Notes: generated by a model not told the origin, from the sequence alone. Counted from the first letter of the stretch, positions 8,622 to 17,921 are shown. The stretch is DNA of 64,000 nt from Pedobacter sp. SL55 (GCF_026625705.1 NZ_CP113059.1:1426001-1490000), one strand, 5' to 3'. Translations and numbers: made by a program.

Positions 8622-9440
8622 ATGAAAAATAAAAAAGGCAATTGGGTAACTACTTTACTCATGATTGCCCCATATCTAATAATTATTGGGATAGCCCAAG
8701 CAATTGCGTTTTATCTGCTGGGCGTTGATATTACTGGCGGCATACCTAAAACTACCACCTTTCAACATTTCGTAATCTTGCTTTTTACAACGGTTGGTAG
8801 TTTTTAAGCAGTATGGTGTTTTACAAAGTATATAGAACAAACAAGTTTCGATATCATCGGACTTAAAATTGGTAGCTCTTTTTTGAAAGAAGTATTATTG
8901 GGGCTTTGCATGCCTTTAGTAGTGTTTCTGTTTGGTTTTTCATCTTTATCTGCTTCTCAACAAATTAATTGGCAAATAAACAAAGAAATCGAAATTGGAG
9001 ATTTATTGTTAAGTGCTGCTACATTCATACTAGTGTCGCTTACCGAAGAACTTTTTACAAGAGGTTACTTGCTAGGAAACCTATTAACTTCTTTAAACAA
9101 ATGGCTGGCATTGACAGTATCCTCAATTGTTTTTGCGGCATTTCACCTAGCTAATTCGAATATGAATTGGTTGTCTTTCGTTAACTTATTTCTAGCGGGC
9201 GTATTGCTTGGATTGCCTTACCTTCTTACTCGAAGTTTATGGTTTTCCATTGCCTTTCATTTTGGTTGGAATTTTTTTCAAGGCACTGTTTTTGGTTTCA
9301 ACGTGAGCGGAAGAGAGGTGTTTAGTTTAATTTTGCAAAGTCGTAAGCAAAATGATGTATTTAATGGCGGCGATTTCGGATTTGAAGGCTCTGTCTGGTG
9401 CGTGCTGGCACAAATAATTTGCATTTTTTCATCTATGTAA
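8622..9440 (+). pseudogene. CPBP intramembrane protease with in-frame stop
   Basis: A 273-codon frame interrupted by one TAA at 8805-8807; both halves are in the same frame. The second half carries the CPBP (CAAX protease, Abi) motifs: E-E-L-F-T-R-G (the E-E-x-x-x-R motif), F-A-A-F-H-L-A-N and a late H in I-A-F-H-F-G-W-N. Six or more membrane segments are visible. Such proteins cleave within membranes and in several bacteria act in peptide maturation or bacteriocin self-immunity. The codon was probably TTA (S-F-L-A-V-W-C), so a single T-to-A change explains the stop. Whether it is a real mutation or a base-calling error cannot be told. It lies beside the XRE gene and operator A. Confidence 0.8.
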
Positions 9441-9755
9441 ATTTTAAAAATAAGCAAGAACTTGGCTATTAGAAATTAGATAAAGTGAACTAAATGTAGC
9501 TTGATATTGCTCTTAATAACCCGACAGTCTGCCCTTGGTAGTTCGTAACTCCCCCATCTAGGCTAAGCTTGTTTTCTAGCGCAAGCATTTGCTTGTGCTT
9601 TTCTAATTAGATTTGTATTGAATTTGGCCCAAGCGGACGCTTGAGCCAGTCAAGTGAAATGGAATTAAAAATTTTTCGATAGGAGGTTCTACATTACAAA
9701 TAGATAAAAAAAACAATAACTTTTTTATCTTAGGTTACCTATAAAAACATTACCG
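9441..9755. other. intergenic region without clear features
   Basis: Apart from a short hairpin-forming GCAAGCATTTGCTTGTGC near 9580 and a TATCTTAG box at 9726-9733 that could serve the next gene, I see no gene or known element here. Confidence 0.4.
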
Positions 9756-11459
9756 ATGAGATTTACCTGCCTAGTTATTGCCCTCTTGCTCATTTACGCA
9801 AACGCAGCCTTGGCACAGCAAACTTTAGTGAAAGGCAACGTGTTAGACAGTAAAAATAATAGCAAACTATCTGGAGTAACTGTAAAAGTGGGCGAGCAAG
9901 CTACACGTACCGATAGAAATGGCTATTTTGAGATGGCAGTGCCCTTAAAAACTGCCACCGAAAGAGGAATAAGTTTTAGTCATGTTGGATATTTGAACCT
10001 CAATTTGATCTATCAACCCAACCATATTTACCAAGTAACACTCACAGAAAAAAGCACTGAGTTAAGAGAAGTGCTCATTGCACCCGACGATGATATCATT
10101 AAAAAGGCAATCAAAAAAATCCCCGAAAATTATCCTGATAAGCCCACCGTAATTAAAGGTATTCAGAGAATACAAAAGTGGAGAAACAACTCCCAATACT
10201 TTAAATCAGACGCCATTGTGAAAGCCTACATTCCGCCCTATACTAGCCAAGAAAAAACTACGGTAACGGTTTTGTCTAATCAGTTAGATACGGTGTACGA
10301 TAAAACGCTAAAATATATAAGAAGCGTAGGAAATTATAATTTAATTGAATTTGCAGATATTGCTCATAATAAAGATGTGCTTAAAAAACTGTTGAAAAAA
10401 CGTAAGCTTGATTATCGTTTGGTGGGCAAGCAAATGTATAATAACCATAAGGTTTTTGTAATTAATAGCATGTTGAAAGACACCACACAAAAGTACAAGA
10501 GGTTAGAAGTAACTTTGTACATAGACACCGCATCTTATGCTTTTGTAGCGGCTAATTTAGCTTATTACGATATTCCCCGCATTGGCCCTTTTATAGCTCG
10601 TAAAGAGATAAATCAACGGGTGGCATACGAAAAAATTGGGAATAAATGGTATCTAGCCGAAGTGCATTCTAAAAATATAGCAGCCTATAAAAATGAAGAG
10701 CCACACTCGGTTACTGACTTTATAAGAACCGACCTTGATACCAATACCGCAGAGAGAATTGCCTATAAAGATAGAGTTCAAAAAATGGATGATGTTTTGT
10801 TGATAGAGAAGGGCAATATGAAAGAATGTGCAAAATACAGTGATATATTTGATGGGGCTGAGTTAGCGGGTAAGTTGCAGCGAGTTCCTGCTGAAAAGTT
10901 AGACACCATAAAGAAAAACAATCTTGCTGCTAGTGTTAACTACAAAAAATCGTTCGGTAGAAAAGTGTATGATTACATCAGAGGCGACAACAATAGGTTT
11001 TCTTATGGGTTGAATAAGCTGCCTATAAATGTCAGTAGTTCATCAATTCAAGTTCCTACATCAGTTGGATATGGCCTAGGAATGAGTTCATATTATAGAG
11101 TTTATGGAAATTGGTTTTTAGGGTACGAGATTACTTCGAGTGTATTGCGTAGAAATGAAATTGGAACAGGAAGTTTTGCCCTTAACTTATCTCGCGAAGT
11201 AACGTTAAACGAGAACGGAAGACCAATTGTACTTACACCTCAGTTTGGCTATCAAGCCATTTTTGTGAGTTATAAGAAATTGGAGAAGAGCTATCATTCT
11301 ATTAATTTAGGCATGCGTGCCTCTTATGAACTTTCGCGTACTAAAGCTTTTTTCTTGACGTATAGTCGCATTCCAAAGCTAAAAACTACAGATTTAAGTG
11401 TTTTAACGCTAAACCCAAGAGTTAGCGCATTTGGTTTGGGTATTGTTTTTAAAAAATAA
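9756..11459 (+). CDS. outer-membrane protein with CarboxypepD_reg-like domain
   Basis: 567 residues. A signal peptide (to about residue 20, L-A-Q-Q) is followed by a carboxypeptidase-regulatory-like Ig domain: V-K-G-N-V-L-D-S-K-N-N-S-K-L-S-G-V-T-V, then T-D-R-N-G-Y-F-E and V-G-Y (about residues 23-110). The rest has no motif I recognise; the last third (from about 420) has alternating hydrophobic strands ending in F-G-L-G-I-V-F-K-K, consistent with a beta-barrel end. It resembles Bacteroidota surface proteins of the DUF5686 style but is shorter than most. Function is unknown. It is followed by the operator B locus. Confidence 0.75.
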   Translation: MRFTCLVIALLLIYANAALAQQTLVKGNVLDSKNNSKLSGVTVKVGEQATRTDRNGYFEMAVPLKTATERGISFSHVGYLNLNLIYQPNHIYQVTLTEKSTELREVLIAPDDDIIKKAIKKIPENYPDKPTVIKGIQRIQKWRNNSQYFKSDAIVKAYIPPYTSQEKTTVTVLSNQLDTVYDKTLKYIRSVGNYNLIEFADIAHNKDVLKKLLKKRKLDYRLVGKQMYNNHKVFVINSMLKDTTQKYKRLEVTLYIDTASYAFVAANLAYYDIPRIGPFIARKEINQRVAYEKIGNKWYLAEVHSKNIAAYKNEEPHSVTDFIRTDLDTNTAERIAYKDRVQKMDDVLLIEKGNMKECAKYSDIFDGAELAGKLQRVPAEKLDTIKKNNLAASVNYKKSFGRKVYDYIRGDNNRFSYGLNKLPINVSSSSIQVPTSVGYGLGMSSYYRVYGNWFLGYEITSSVLRRNEIGTGSFALNLSREVTLNENGRPIVLTPQFGYQAIFVSYKKLEKSYHSINLGMRASYELSRTKAFFLTYSRIPKLKTTDLSVLTLNPRVSAFGLGIVFKK

Positions 11460-11484
11460 GTGGTTTTGTGGTGGTTGATGTCTA

Positions 11485-11667
11485 ATGCAGAGATTTGCAC
11501 TTCTGCTCACCCTTTCCTATATCCTTTCCATCCTAATGATAACTGCCAGCTGCAAAAATGCTATAAACATTGAGGTTCCCAAATCAAAAGATGATATCCA
11601 CAAAACTACCCTACATTTTTATAGGGTAGTTTTGTTGGAAACCAAATATGCAACGGCGTATATTTGA
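11485..11667 (+). CDS. possible truncated lipoprotein
   Basis: A 60-residue frame that begins with a plausible lipoprotein signal (MQRFALLLTLSYILSILMIT, then A-S-C-K-N) with the lipid Cys at about residue 23. After about 40 residues the frame runs into operator B (11606-11629) and its promoter, so the C-terminal third is unlikely to be real protein design. It may be the remnant of a lipoprotein gene cut when the operator B cassette arrived, or simply a chance frame. Confidence is low. Confidence 0.35.
   Translation: MQRFALLLTLSYILSILMITASCKNAINIEVPKSKDDIHKTTLHFYRVVLLETKYATAYI
11606..11629. promoter_or_regulatory. palindromic operator, copy B
   Basis: CTACCCTA and TAGGGTAG separated by CATTTTTA form an 8-bp inverted repeat that matches copy A in arms and spacer composition. 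Its centre is about 46 nt before the TTTG element of the downstream promoter, the same as in copy A. Confidence 0.75.
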
Positions 11668-11692
11668 GGGCTTTTTGCAAAATCTACCTTGC
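11663..11692 (+). promoter_or_regulatory. promoter B for 39-residue peptide
   Basis: TTTG at 11663-11666 and TACCTTGC at 11685-11692, 18 nt apart, exactly as in promoter A. The leader from the -7 box to the start codon is also conserved (GCAAAAGCAAAACCT before ATG). Confidence 0.65.
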
Positions 11693-11705
11693 AAAAGCAA
11701 AACCT

Positions 11706-11825
11706 ATGAAAAACAGATATTTTAAAATTGGCCTTGTTGCCCTGGTAGTGCTAGTTCTACTATCGTTAGCGTACAATATTGATGATGTAATACGCGGTTT
11801 TAATGACGCAGCAACTGGAAGATAG
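11706..11825 (+). CDS. 39-residue single-helix membrane peptide
   Basis: Codons 1-39 read M-K-N-R-Y-F-K-I-G, then a strongly hydrophobic stretch of about 13 residues (L-V-A-L-V-V-L-V-L-L-S-L-A), then a polar tail with Y-N-I-D-D-V-I-R-G-F-N-D-A. A basic N-terminus, one membrane helix and an acidic tail suggest a small inner-membrane peptide. It sits in the right place after operator B and a promoter nearly identical to promoter A, which supports it being a real gene although it is below usual gene-finder size. It ends 2 nt before the convergent epimerase gene. Function is unknown; a regulated membrane-active or signalling peptide is one possibility. Confidence 0.6.
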   Translation: MKNRYFKIGLVALVVLVLLSLAYNIDDVIRGFNDAATGR

Positions 11826-11827
11826 TC

Positions 11828-12859
11828 CTACCCGAACAAACCTTCGTTAACACCCTTCAGCCCCAAGCCCGGCAAATTATTTAACACATATTTGCCGTTT
11901 ACAAAGGTTGGTTGCTCAAAAGGATTGTTAATGGTTAAAAATGGCCCATCTAAATCGGCCCAATCGCAAAGCGGAGCTAAATGTGCACCCGCTAAGGTAG
12001 CAATAGAAGTTTCGCTCATACAACCAATTAAAACTTTCATGCCCAACTCACGAGCTTTTAAAATGGTTTGGTGGCCTTCGTACATGCCTGTGCTTTTCAT
12101 CAATTTAATGTTAATGCCGTGGTAAGCACCTTTCAAGCCATCTAAATCTTTTAAACGCTGCATCGCTTCATCTGCCAATAGGGGTATAGGACTGCGTTCG
12201 GTTAACCAAGCATTGCCATCCAAATCGTTTTTATCCATAGGTTGCTCAATTAAAACCACACCTTGCTCATGTAGCCAATAAATTAAATCAATGGCTTTAA
12301 TTCTATCGTTCCAGCCCTGGTTGGCATCTACGTATAAAGGCACATTGGTAATGCTACGAATGGTTTCGATAATCTCTTGATCATTATCTCTCCCCAGTTT
12401 TACCTTTACTACTTTAAAATCTTTGGCGTCTTCTAGTTTTTCACGCAAAACTGCTGGTGTATCAATGCCAACGGTAAAAGAGGTTACGGGCATTTTAGCT
12501 GGGTCGGCGCAAAAAATTTCGTAGCAAGGTTTGTTTTGCAGTTGTCCGTTTAAGTCGTTCAGGGCAATATCAATAGCAGCTTTAATGGCGGGGTTGCCAG
12601 CAGCTAAGCTATCCAGATATGCCATAATCGAACTAAAATCAAAGGGGAATTGAAAACGGCTCCAATCTACTTTCTTCAAAAAAGCATGGGCAGTCTCGTA
12701 ACTTTCGCCCATGTAAGGCACCATGCTGGCTTCGCCGTAGCCGGTTTTGCCTTCATAATCTATTTTTAAAAGCAATAATGGCGTGCTGGTACGGGTAAAT
12801 TTGGCAATCGAAAAGGCATGTTTTAATTCTAAATCAAATTGCTTGCAACTAATTTTCAT
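11828..12859 (-). CDS. dipeptide epimerase (enolase superfamily)
   Basis: 343 residues, as usual for L-Ala-D/L-Glu epimerases of the enolase superfamily. The first catalytic lysine pair is in V-V-K-V-K-L-G (about residues 150-156), metal ligands follow in Y-V-D-A-N-Q-G-W, L-I-E-Q-P-M and L-L-A-D-E-A, and the second catalytic lysine is in G-I-N-I-K-L-M-K. The enzyme epimerises dipeptides such as L-Ala-L-Glu, linking to recycling of cell-wall peptides. Exact substrate preference is not readable. It is divergent from the lipoprotein gene at 12933, with 73 nt between the two starts. Confidence 0.9.
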   Translation of the reverse strand: MKISCKQFDLELKHAFSIAKFTRTSTPLLLLKIDYEGKTGYGEASMVPYMGESYETAHAFLKKVDWSRFQFPFDFSSIMAYLDSLAAGNPAIKAAIDIALNDLNGQLQNKPCYEIFCADPAKMPVTSFTVGIDTPAVLREKLEDAKDFKVVKVKLGRDNDQEIIETIRSITNVPLYVDANQGWNDRIKAIDLIYWLHEQGVVLIEQPMDKNDLDGNAWLTERSPIPLLADEAMQRLKDLDGLKGAYHGINIKLMKSTGMYEGHQTILKARELGMKVLIGCMSETSIATLAGAHLAPLCDWADLDGPFLTINNPFEQPTFVNGKYVLNNLPGLGLKGVNEGLFG

Positions 12860-12932
12860 TCTAATTCGTCTAATGTATAAAAAGCAACATAGCCTATATT
12901 ATATTTGTGAAAATTTTAAAAACGCGGCGGCC

Positions 12933-14063
12933 ATGAAAACGACTTCAAGATTACGGTATTTTATTTACTTATCCATATTATTTGTTGGATGTACCACCGG
13001 CAAAAATGCTTTGCAAAAAGGAGATTACGATGCAGCCGTTTCCAAAGCGGTAGACCGTTTAAGAAGTTCGCCACAAAATAAAGAAGCAATGGATGTTTTG
13101 CCCCAAGCTTTTGATTTGGCCATTAAAACCCATTTGAGAAAAATAGACGAAGCAAAAGTATCTGCCGATGCATTAAAATGGGAAACTATTTTGTACAATT
13201 ACCAGCGTATAAATCAGCTTAGCGATGAGGTAAATAGCTGCCCAAGTTGCCTAAATTTAGTTCCTAATCCGCCTAAATATGTGAAGGCTGCTGAAGATGC
13301 GAAATACCAAGCTGCAGAAGCCCGTTATCTTTTAGGCGAGCGAGCCCTGAGAGAAAACAACCGCCAGAGTGCAAAAACGGCTTACAACCACTTTTTAAAA
13401 GCAGAAAGTTTATATCCATCCTTAAAAGGAATTAAAGATAAAATAGAAGATGCTTATTGGGCTGCGGTGTTAAAAGTGGTAGTGCAACCTGCTATCATTA
13501 ACAGTAATATGTACAAACTAAGCAACGATTATTTTCAGCAACAGGTTAATAATTATTTGGCTAACTATCGTGGAAATACTTTTGTACGCTTTTATTCGGA
13601 GGCCGAAGCAAACAAGCAAAAAATTAGGGCCGACCAATTGCTAGAGCTACATTTCGACGATTTTGTAGTTGGCCAAACCTATGTAAAAGAACGGGTAGAG
13701 AAACTGAAAAGAGATAGTGTTGAAATAGGAGAGAGCCGCAGGGGCAAAATTTACGGAACCGTAACGGCAACTTATAGCATATTTGAGAAACAGGTATCTT
13801 CTTCTGGCTTATTAAACTATACCATGGTTGATTTAAATACCAATAAAGTGCTACGCAACCAAAAATTGGCAGGTACTTATGTTTGGGTAGATAGTTGGGC
13901 TTCTTTTAAAGGCGATGAGCGTGCTTTGGATAAACAACAATATGCGCTTACCAGAAAGCGTGAAATGTTGCCACCGCCTCCTGCAAACTTATTTGTTGAG
14001 TTTACTAAGCCAATTTATACGCAGCTGGTAGATCAAATTAACTCGTTTTATAGTAGGTATTGA
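12933..14063 (+). CDS. TPR-like lipoprotein of unknown function
   Basis: 376 residues from the ATG at 12933; the longer frame to 12783 overlaps the divergent epimerase gene and is rejected. The N-terminus R-Y-F-I-Y-L-S-I-L-F-V-G-C gives a lipobox with Cys at about residue 19. Residues 25-170 are helical with repeated A-x-x-x-A-x-x-x-L patterns (for example G-D-Y-D-A-A-V-S-K-A), suggesting tetratricopeptide-like repeats, then a beta-rich domain (V-Y-G/T-V-T-A-T-Y-S-I style) to the end. I do not recognise a named family. It is likely attached to the outer membrane on the periplasmic side. Confidence 0.7.
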   Translation: MKTTSRLRYFIYLSILFVGCTTGKNALQKGDYDAAVSKAVDRLRSSPQNKEAMDVLPQAFDLAIKTHLRKIDEAKVSADALKWETILYNYQRINQLSDEVNSCPSCLNLVPNPPKYVKAAEDAKYQAAEARYLLGERALRENNRQSAKTAYNHFLKAESLYPSLKGIKDKIEDAYWAAVLKVVVQPAIINSNMYKLSNDYFQQQVNNYLANYRGNTFVRFYSEAEANKQKIRADQLLELHFDDFVVGQTYVKERVEKLKRDSVEIGESRRGKIYGTVTATYSIFEKQVSSSGLLNYTMVDLNTNKVLRNQKLAGTYVWVDSWASFKGDERALDKQQYALTRKREMLPPPPANLFVEFTKPIYTQLVDQINSFYSRY

Positions 14064-14337
14064 TAAAAAATAAGCAATCGCCAAATTCCAAATTAGAAAA
14101 AGCAGGATTGTTGCTACGATAGCGATAACCCTGCTTTTTGCTATGATATTTTCGCTTCACACGTCGCCGCACTTTCGAACGTAAGCATATCCGCGTTAAC
14201 TAGCGTTATTTTGCCAACGCTTGTGACATTATAAAATTCCTCTGAGCAGCCGCTAGCGTAAGGGCGAAAGATATTTTACCCCAACAAATGACAATAAAAC
14301 AATTCCTCCTATTGTAATAATCATTAATATTGCAGCC
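14064..14337. other. intergenic region with -7 box at its end
   Basis: Mostly unassigned DNA. The last part has TAATATTG at 14325-14332, only 5 nt before the ATG at 14338, so the next gene may be transcribed with almost no leader. Confidence 0.4.
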
Positions 14338-15300
14338 ATGAACCATAGTCTTTATAATCCTTTCAAAGCTTTCGATTTTAGGAACGATAAGTGTTTTTTG
14401 AGCGGTACCGCAACGTCGCCTTTGGAGGTGCGTGTTTTGCCAGATTGGCTGTTAAGCATGGCTGGTTTAACTGGCGATGAACAGATCAAATTACTAGACG
14501 AAAGTATTAGAAATTACAAAAGCTTAATGGTTCCGGCTAGTGCCGAGGTTTATGCCGGAGCTATTTTGCCCTTAGAGCAAAAAATTGAAGCTGCTTTTGG
14601 GCTAGGCTATAAAGGTGTTTCGGCGTTGCCAGAAATTGAGCTTTTTCAATGGATTGGCAAATTGATGTACAGTTTCCTTTACATCGAAATGCAAGGTGCC
14701 ATTCGGTTAAATCAATTAAGTGGCGATGGTATGAACATGTCGCAAGGCTTAATGCATAAGTTTGGCAACCTACATTTAATGTTGCAGGGCATTTTTAGGG
14801 AGATCGAGTTCGAAGATTTTAAACCTTGGTCTATTGTGGTTGTCCCGTTAGAAAATGCGGAAACAGGTTTTAGTTTTAGAGACGAAATTAACACACTCAT
14901 TTTCTCACTAAAATTTAAAGATTTTGGTATCGTAGCCTGCCTACAAGACAACGGAACGAACAAAAGATATCATCAACCGCTGTTAGATTTTATTAAGGAT
15001 AAGCCACTAACCGACCAACAATTTGAAGAATTGGCAGCCCGTTTTTTTTACTCTGCGTACTTGTTTAATCGTTTGCCAGAATATAATGTAATTGAGGCCA
15101 ACGGCGTAGCCTACATAGACCCAATGCCTTTGCGTGGCATACAGAACAAGCCATTGTTTGATGAGTGGCAGCACAAAACTTATGGGCAGGTGTTAGAGAA
15201 TTTCTGGAAACCTTATGGCTTAACGCTTTTCGAAATCATCAAAGATCCTAAAGCGCCGCTAAGCTTTTTTGAGCAGCCTCTATTGCCAGATGCTGGATAG
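14338..15300 (+). CDS. conserved hypothetical protein
   Basis: 320 residues, no signal peptide and no clear membrane segment, so probably cytoplasmic. It begins M-N-H-S-L-Y-N-P-F-K-A-F-D-F and contains N-D-K-C-F-L-S-G near the start, a helical middle region and a C-terminal part with P-L-L-D-F-I-K-D. I do not recognise a catalytic motif or family. Its 3' end overlaps that of the convergent rhomboid gene by 21 nt. Codon use looks like that of its neighbours, so there is no sign of recent transfer. Confidence 0.75.
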   Translation: MNHSLYNPFKAFDFRNDKCFLSGTATSPLEVRVLPDWLLSMAGLTGDEQIKLLDESIRNYKSLMVPASAEVYAGAILPLEQKIEAAFGLGYKGVSALPEIELFQWIGKLMYSFLYIEMQGAIRLNQLSGDGMNMSQGLMHKFGNLHLMLQGIFREIEFEDFKPWSIVVVPLENAETGFSFRDEINTLIFSLKFKDFGIVACLQDNGTNKRYHQPLLDFIKDKPLTDQQFEELAARFFYSAYLFNRLPEYNVIEANGVAYIDPMPLRGIQNKPLFDEWQHKTYGQVLENFWKPYGLTLFEIIKDPKAPLSFFEQPLLPDAG

Positions 15301-15900
15301 TTGGCCGATAAAATGAGGTACAATACCTTTAACCAATATCACGGTCAATATCAGTCCTGTTATTGCGCCGAAAAAATGAGCATCGTGGTTAATGCTATCT
15401 CTAGAGTTTCTTGACATGTATACGCAATAAACTAGATAAAGTACGCCAAAAACGATAGCGGGCATTGGTATAAACATCACGCCAATCATGCTTAATGGTT
15501 GGAATAAAATGTAGCTAAACAAAACTGCGCTTATTGCCCCAGAGGCACCTAAACTGCTATATCTATAGTCGTCTTTATGCCTAATTGCGGTTGGAATATC
15601 GCTCAATATCAGAGATACAATATAAAGCAGTCCAAATTGCCAATGGCCAATCATGGTTTCTAACTTAAAGGCAAAAAAGAAAAAGGTAAACATGTTAAAA
15701 AATAAGTGCATCCAATCGGCATGTATTAGCCCACTTGTAATAAATGTGTAGAGTTTATTACCTTTTGCTACACTGTAAGGATGCAGCATAAACTTGCCGA
15801 ACAAATCTGTATGGTTAAAGGCATAAATGCTGGTAATTAACGTAAAAATGAAAATAATTGAGGCTACCGGGGCAGCATTCCAGTATTCTAGTAACATCAT
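15280..15900 (-). CDS. rhomboid family intramembrane serine protease
   Basis: 206 residues from the ATG at 15900 (M-M-L-L-E-Y-W); the frame reaches 15960 but the first 20 residues look like non-coding leader. The catalytic serine is in S-S-L-G-A-S-G-A-I-S (G-x-S motif) and the catalytic histidine in H-D-A-H-F-F-G-A-I-T-G. The H-A-D-W-M-H-L-F-F-N-M motif in the second helix is also diagnostic. About six membrane helices are visible. Rhomboids cut transmembrane substrates; the substrate here is unknown. Confidence 0.92.
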   Translation of the reverse strand: MMLLEYWNAAPVASIIFIFTLITSIYAFNHTDLFGKFMLHPYSVAKGNKLYTFITSGLIHADWMHLFFNMFTFFFFAFKLETMIGHWQFGLLYIVSLILSDIPTAIRHKDDYRYSSLGASGAISAVLFSYILFQPLSMIGVMFIPMPAIVFGVLYLVYCVYMSRNSRDSINHDAHFFGAITGLILTVILVKGIVPHFIGQLSSIWQ

Positions 15901-16078
15901 CTGGTTGTGAATTAAAATGTTTTTTATTGCTATATTAAACTTTAGCAACAATGTTGTCAAAACTACAGATAATATTATTCAGAACCTTAGGGTTATATAA
16001 TTTAATAATTGCCAATTTGAGTTGGCAAATTTTAACATCGATGTAAATTTCTTGTGCTTTCTATCTAGGGCTTTAAAA

Positions 16079-16108
16079 CAAAAAGTCCCGACATAATGTC
16101 GAGACTTT
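16079..16108 (-). terminator. terminator of the rplM-rpsI-rpsB-tsf operon
   Basis: AAAGTC-C-CGACA, a TAA loop and TGTCG-A-GACTTT pair with one mismatch, followed on the minus strand by a T-rich run. It lies 24 nt beyond the restored tsf stop at 16132, which supports that stop as the real gene end. Confidence 0.8.
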
Positions 16109-16131
16109 CCCTATATCAATGTGCTTAAAAA

Positions 16132-16976
16132 TTAAGCGCCTAATTGTACACGTTTGAAAGAAGTAACGGTTAAACCTTTAACAGTGTTGTCTAAAAATTT
16201 ACGAACGTCCATAGAACCATCTTTAACAAACTCTTGGTTTAATAAATGCTGTCTTTGTAGAATTTGTTCAATTTACCAGCAGCAATTTTTTCAACCATTT
16301 CTTCTGGTTTGCCTTCTTGGCGGATCACATCTTTAGCGATCTCAATTTCACGCTCAATAGTAGCTGGATCAACACCATCTTTATCAACAGCAATTGGGCT
16401 CATTGCAGCAATTTGCATTGCAACATCTTTACCCGCTTCAGTAATATCAGCGCCATTAGCACCTTCAAATACTACTAAAACACCCATTTTACCATTAGAG
16501 TGGATGTAAGAAACAACTTTCTCCCCAGAAATATTTGCATATTCTTGGATGATGATTTTCTCGCCGATTTTACCAGTTAATTCAGTAATAGTTTCAGCAA
16601 CTGTACGTCCATCTTCTAAAGTGATTGCTGATAATTCTTCTGCAGTAGCAGGATTGTTAGCAACAGCAGCAGCTAAAACAGCTTGAGCTAAGTTACGGAA
16701 ATCTTCAACTTTAGAAACTGGCTCAGTTTCGCAAGCTAAAGCAACTAATTTACCATTTGTACCATCAGCTGAAACAGCGATTGATACCAAACCTTCAGAA
16801 GTAGCGTTGCCAGAACGAGCAGCCGATACCTTTTGACCTTTTTTACGCAATAAATCAACTGCAGCTTCGAAATCGCCGTTTGCTTCAATTAACGCTTTTT
16901 TGCAATCCATCATGCCGGCACCTGTTTGTTGACGTAATTTATTTACATCTGCCGCAGAAATTTGTACTGTAGACAT
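16132..16976 (-). CDS. tsf: elongation factor Ts, 3' end frameshifted
   Basis: EF-Ts recharges EF-Tu by releasing GDP. The N-terminal UBA-like region (K-L-R-Q-Q-T-G-A-G-M-M-D-C-K-K-A-L) and the core are intact. In the sequence as given the frame ends at 16239 (245 residues, ...N-K-F-Y-K-D-S-I-Y). Adding one base near 16240-16246 restores L-L-N-Q-E-F-V-K-D-G-S-M-D-V-R-K-F-L and a stop at 16132, giving about 281 residues, the usual form in this phylum. Because tsf is essential and the lost part includes the conserved N-Q-x-F-V-K motif, a sequencing error is the simplest explanation. It is last in the ribosomal operon. Confidence 0.93.
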
Positions 16977-17075
16977 CTCTTTTAAATATTTTGAATGTTT
17001 TATAAATGTTAAAAGTTACGAGTTATGGGTTACGAGACTTATCCCATAACTCAAAACTCGTAACTCGTAACTCAA

Positions 17076-17900
17076 TTAAGCTTCTGTGTTATCTTCTGAT
17101 GAAGCTTCTGCTTCAGCAGTTTCTTTTTTAGCTTTTTTAGCCGGAGCCTCAGGAGCATCAGCAGCAGCTTTAACAGCTACAGCTTCTTTTTCAGCTTCTT
17201 CGTCTTTCTCACGCTTGCGCTCATCTAAACCTTCTTCGATAGCTTTAACAACGATGTCAGTAATCAATGAAATTGATTTTGTAGCATCATCATTCGCTGG
17301 AATAGGGAAATCGATGTTTGAAGGATCAGAGTTGGTATCAACCATTGCAAAAGTAGGAATGTTTAATTTCAAAGCTTCTGCAACTGCGATGTGCTCTTTC
17401 TTCACGTCGATTAAGAAGATAGCCGCAGGTAAACGGTTCAAATCAGCGATACCGCCTAAAAGGCTTTCTAATTTGATACGCTCACGTTGGATCATCAAAC
17501 GCTCTTTCTTAGAAAGAATTGAGTAAGTACCGTCTTTAGTCATCTTATCGATGTTAGCCATCTTTTTGATTGACTTACGTACAGTAGCGAAGTTAGTTAA
17601 CATACCACCTAACCAACGCTCGGTTACGAAAGGCATGTTTACTTTTTTAGCTTGCTCTGCTACGATTTCTTTAGCTTGTTTCTTAGTAGCTACAAATAAG
17701 ATCTTACGACCAGATTTAACGATTTGTTTAATCGCCGAAGCAGCCTCTTCAGTTTTAGCTAAAGTTTTATTTAAATCTATAATGTGGATACCATTACGCT
17801 CCATGAAGATGTAAGGAGCCATTTTTGGATTCCATTTACGGGTAAGGTGGCCAAAGTGTACACCTGCATCCAATAAGTCTTGATATGTTGTTCTTGCCAT
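17076..17900 (-). CDS. rpsB: 30S ribosomal protein S2
   Basis: 274 residues. The start R-T-T-Y-Q-D-L-L-D-A-G-V-H-F-G-H, W-N-P-K-M-A-P-Y-I-F and F-A-M-V-D-T-N-S-D-P are S2 signatures. Residues from about 230 form an alanine, lysine and glutamate-rich tail, longer than in many phyla but common in Bacteroidota. S2 joins the small subunit late, near S1. It is followed by tsf in the same operon, with about 100 nt between them that hold an inverted low-complexity spacer. Confidence 0.98.
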   Translation of the reverse strand: MARTTYQDLLDAGVHFGHLTRKWNPKMAPYIFMERNGIHIIDLNKTLAKTEEAASAIKQIVKSGRKILFVATKKQAKEIVAEQAKKVNMPFVTERWLGGMLTNFATVRKSIKKMANIDKMTKDGTYSILSKKERLMIQRERIKLESLLGGIADLNRLPAAIFLIDVKKEHIAVAEALKLNIPTFAMVDTNSDPSNIDFPIPANDDATKSISLITDIVVKAIEEGLDERKREKDEEAEKEAVAVKAAADAPEAPAKKAKKETAEAEASSEDNTEA

Positions 17901-17921
17901 TGTTTTGTTCTCCTTAAAAGA

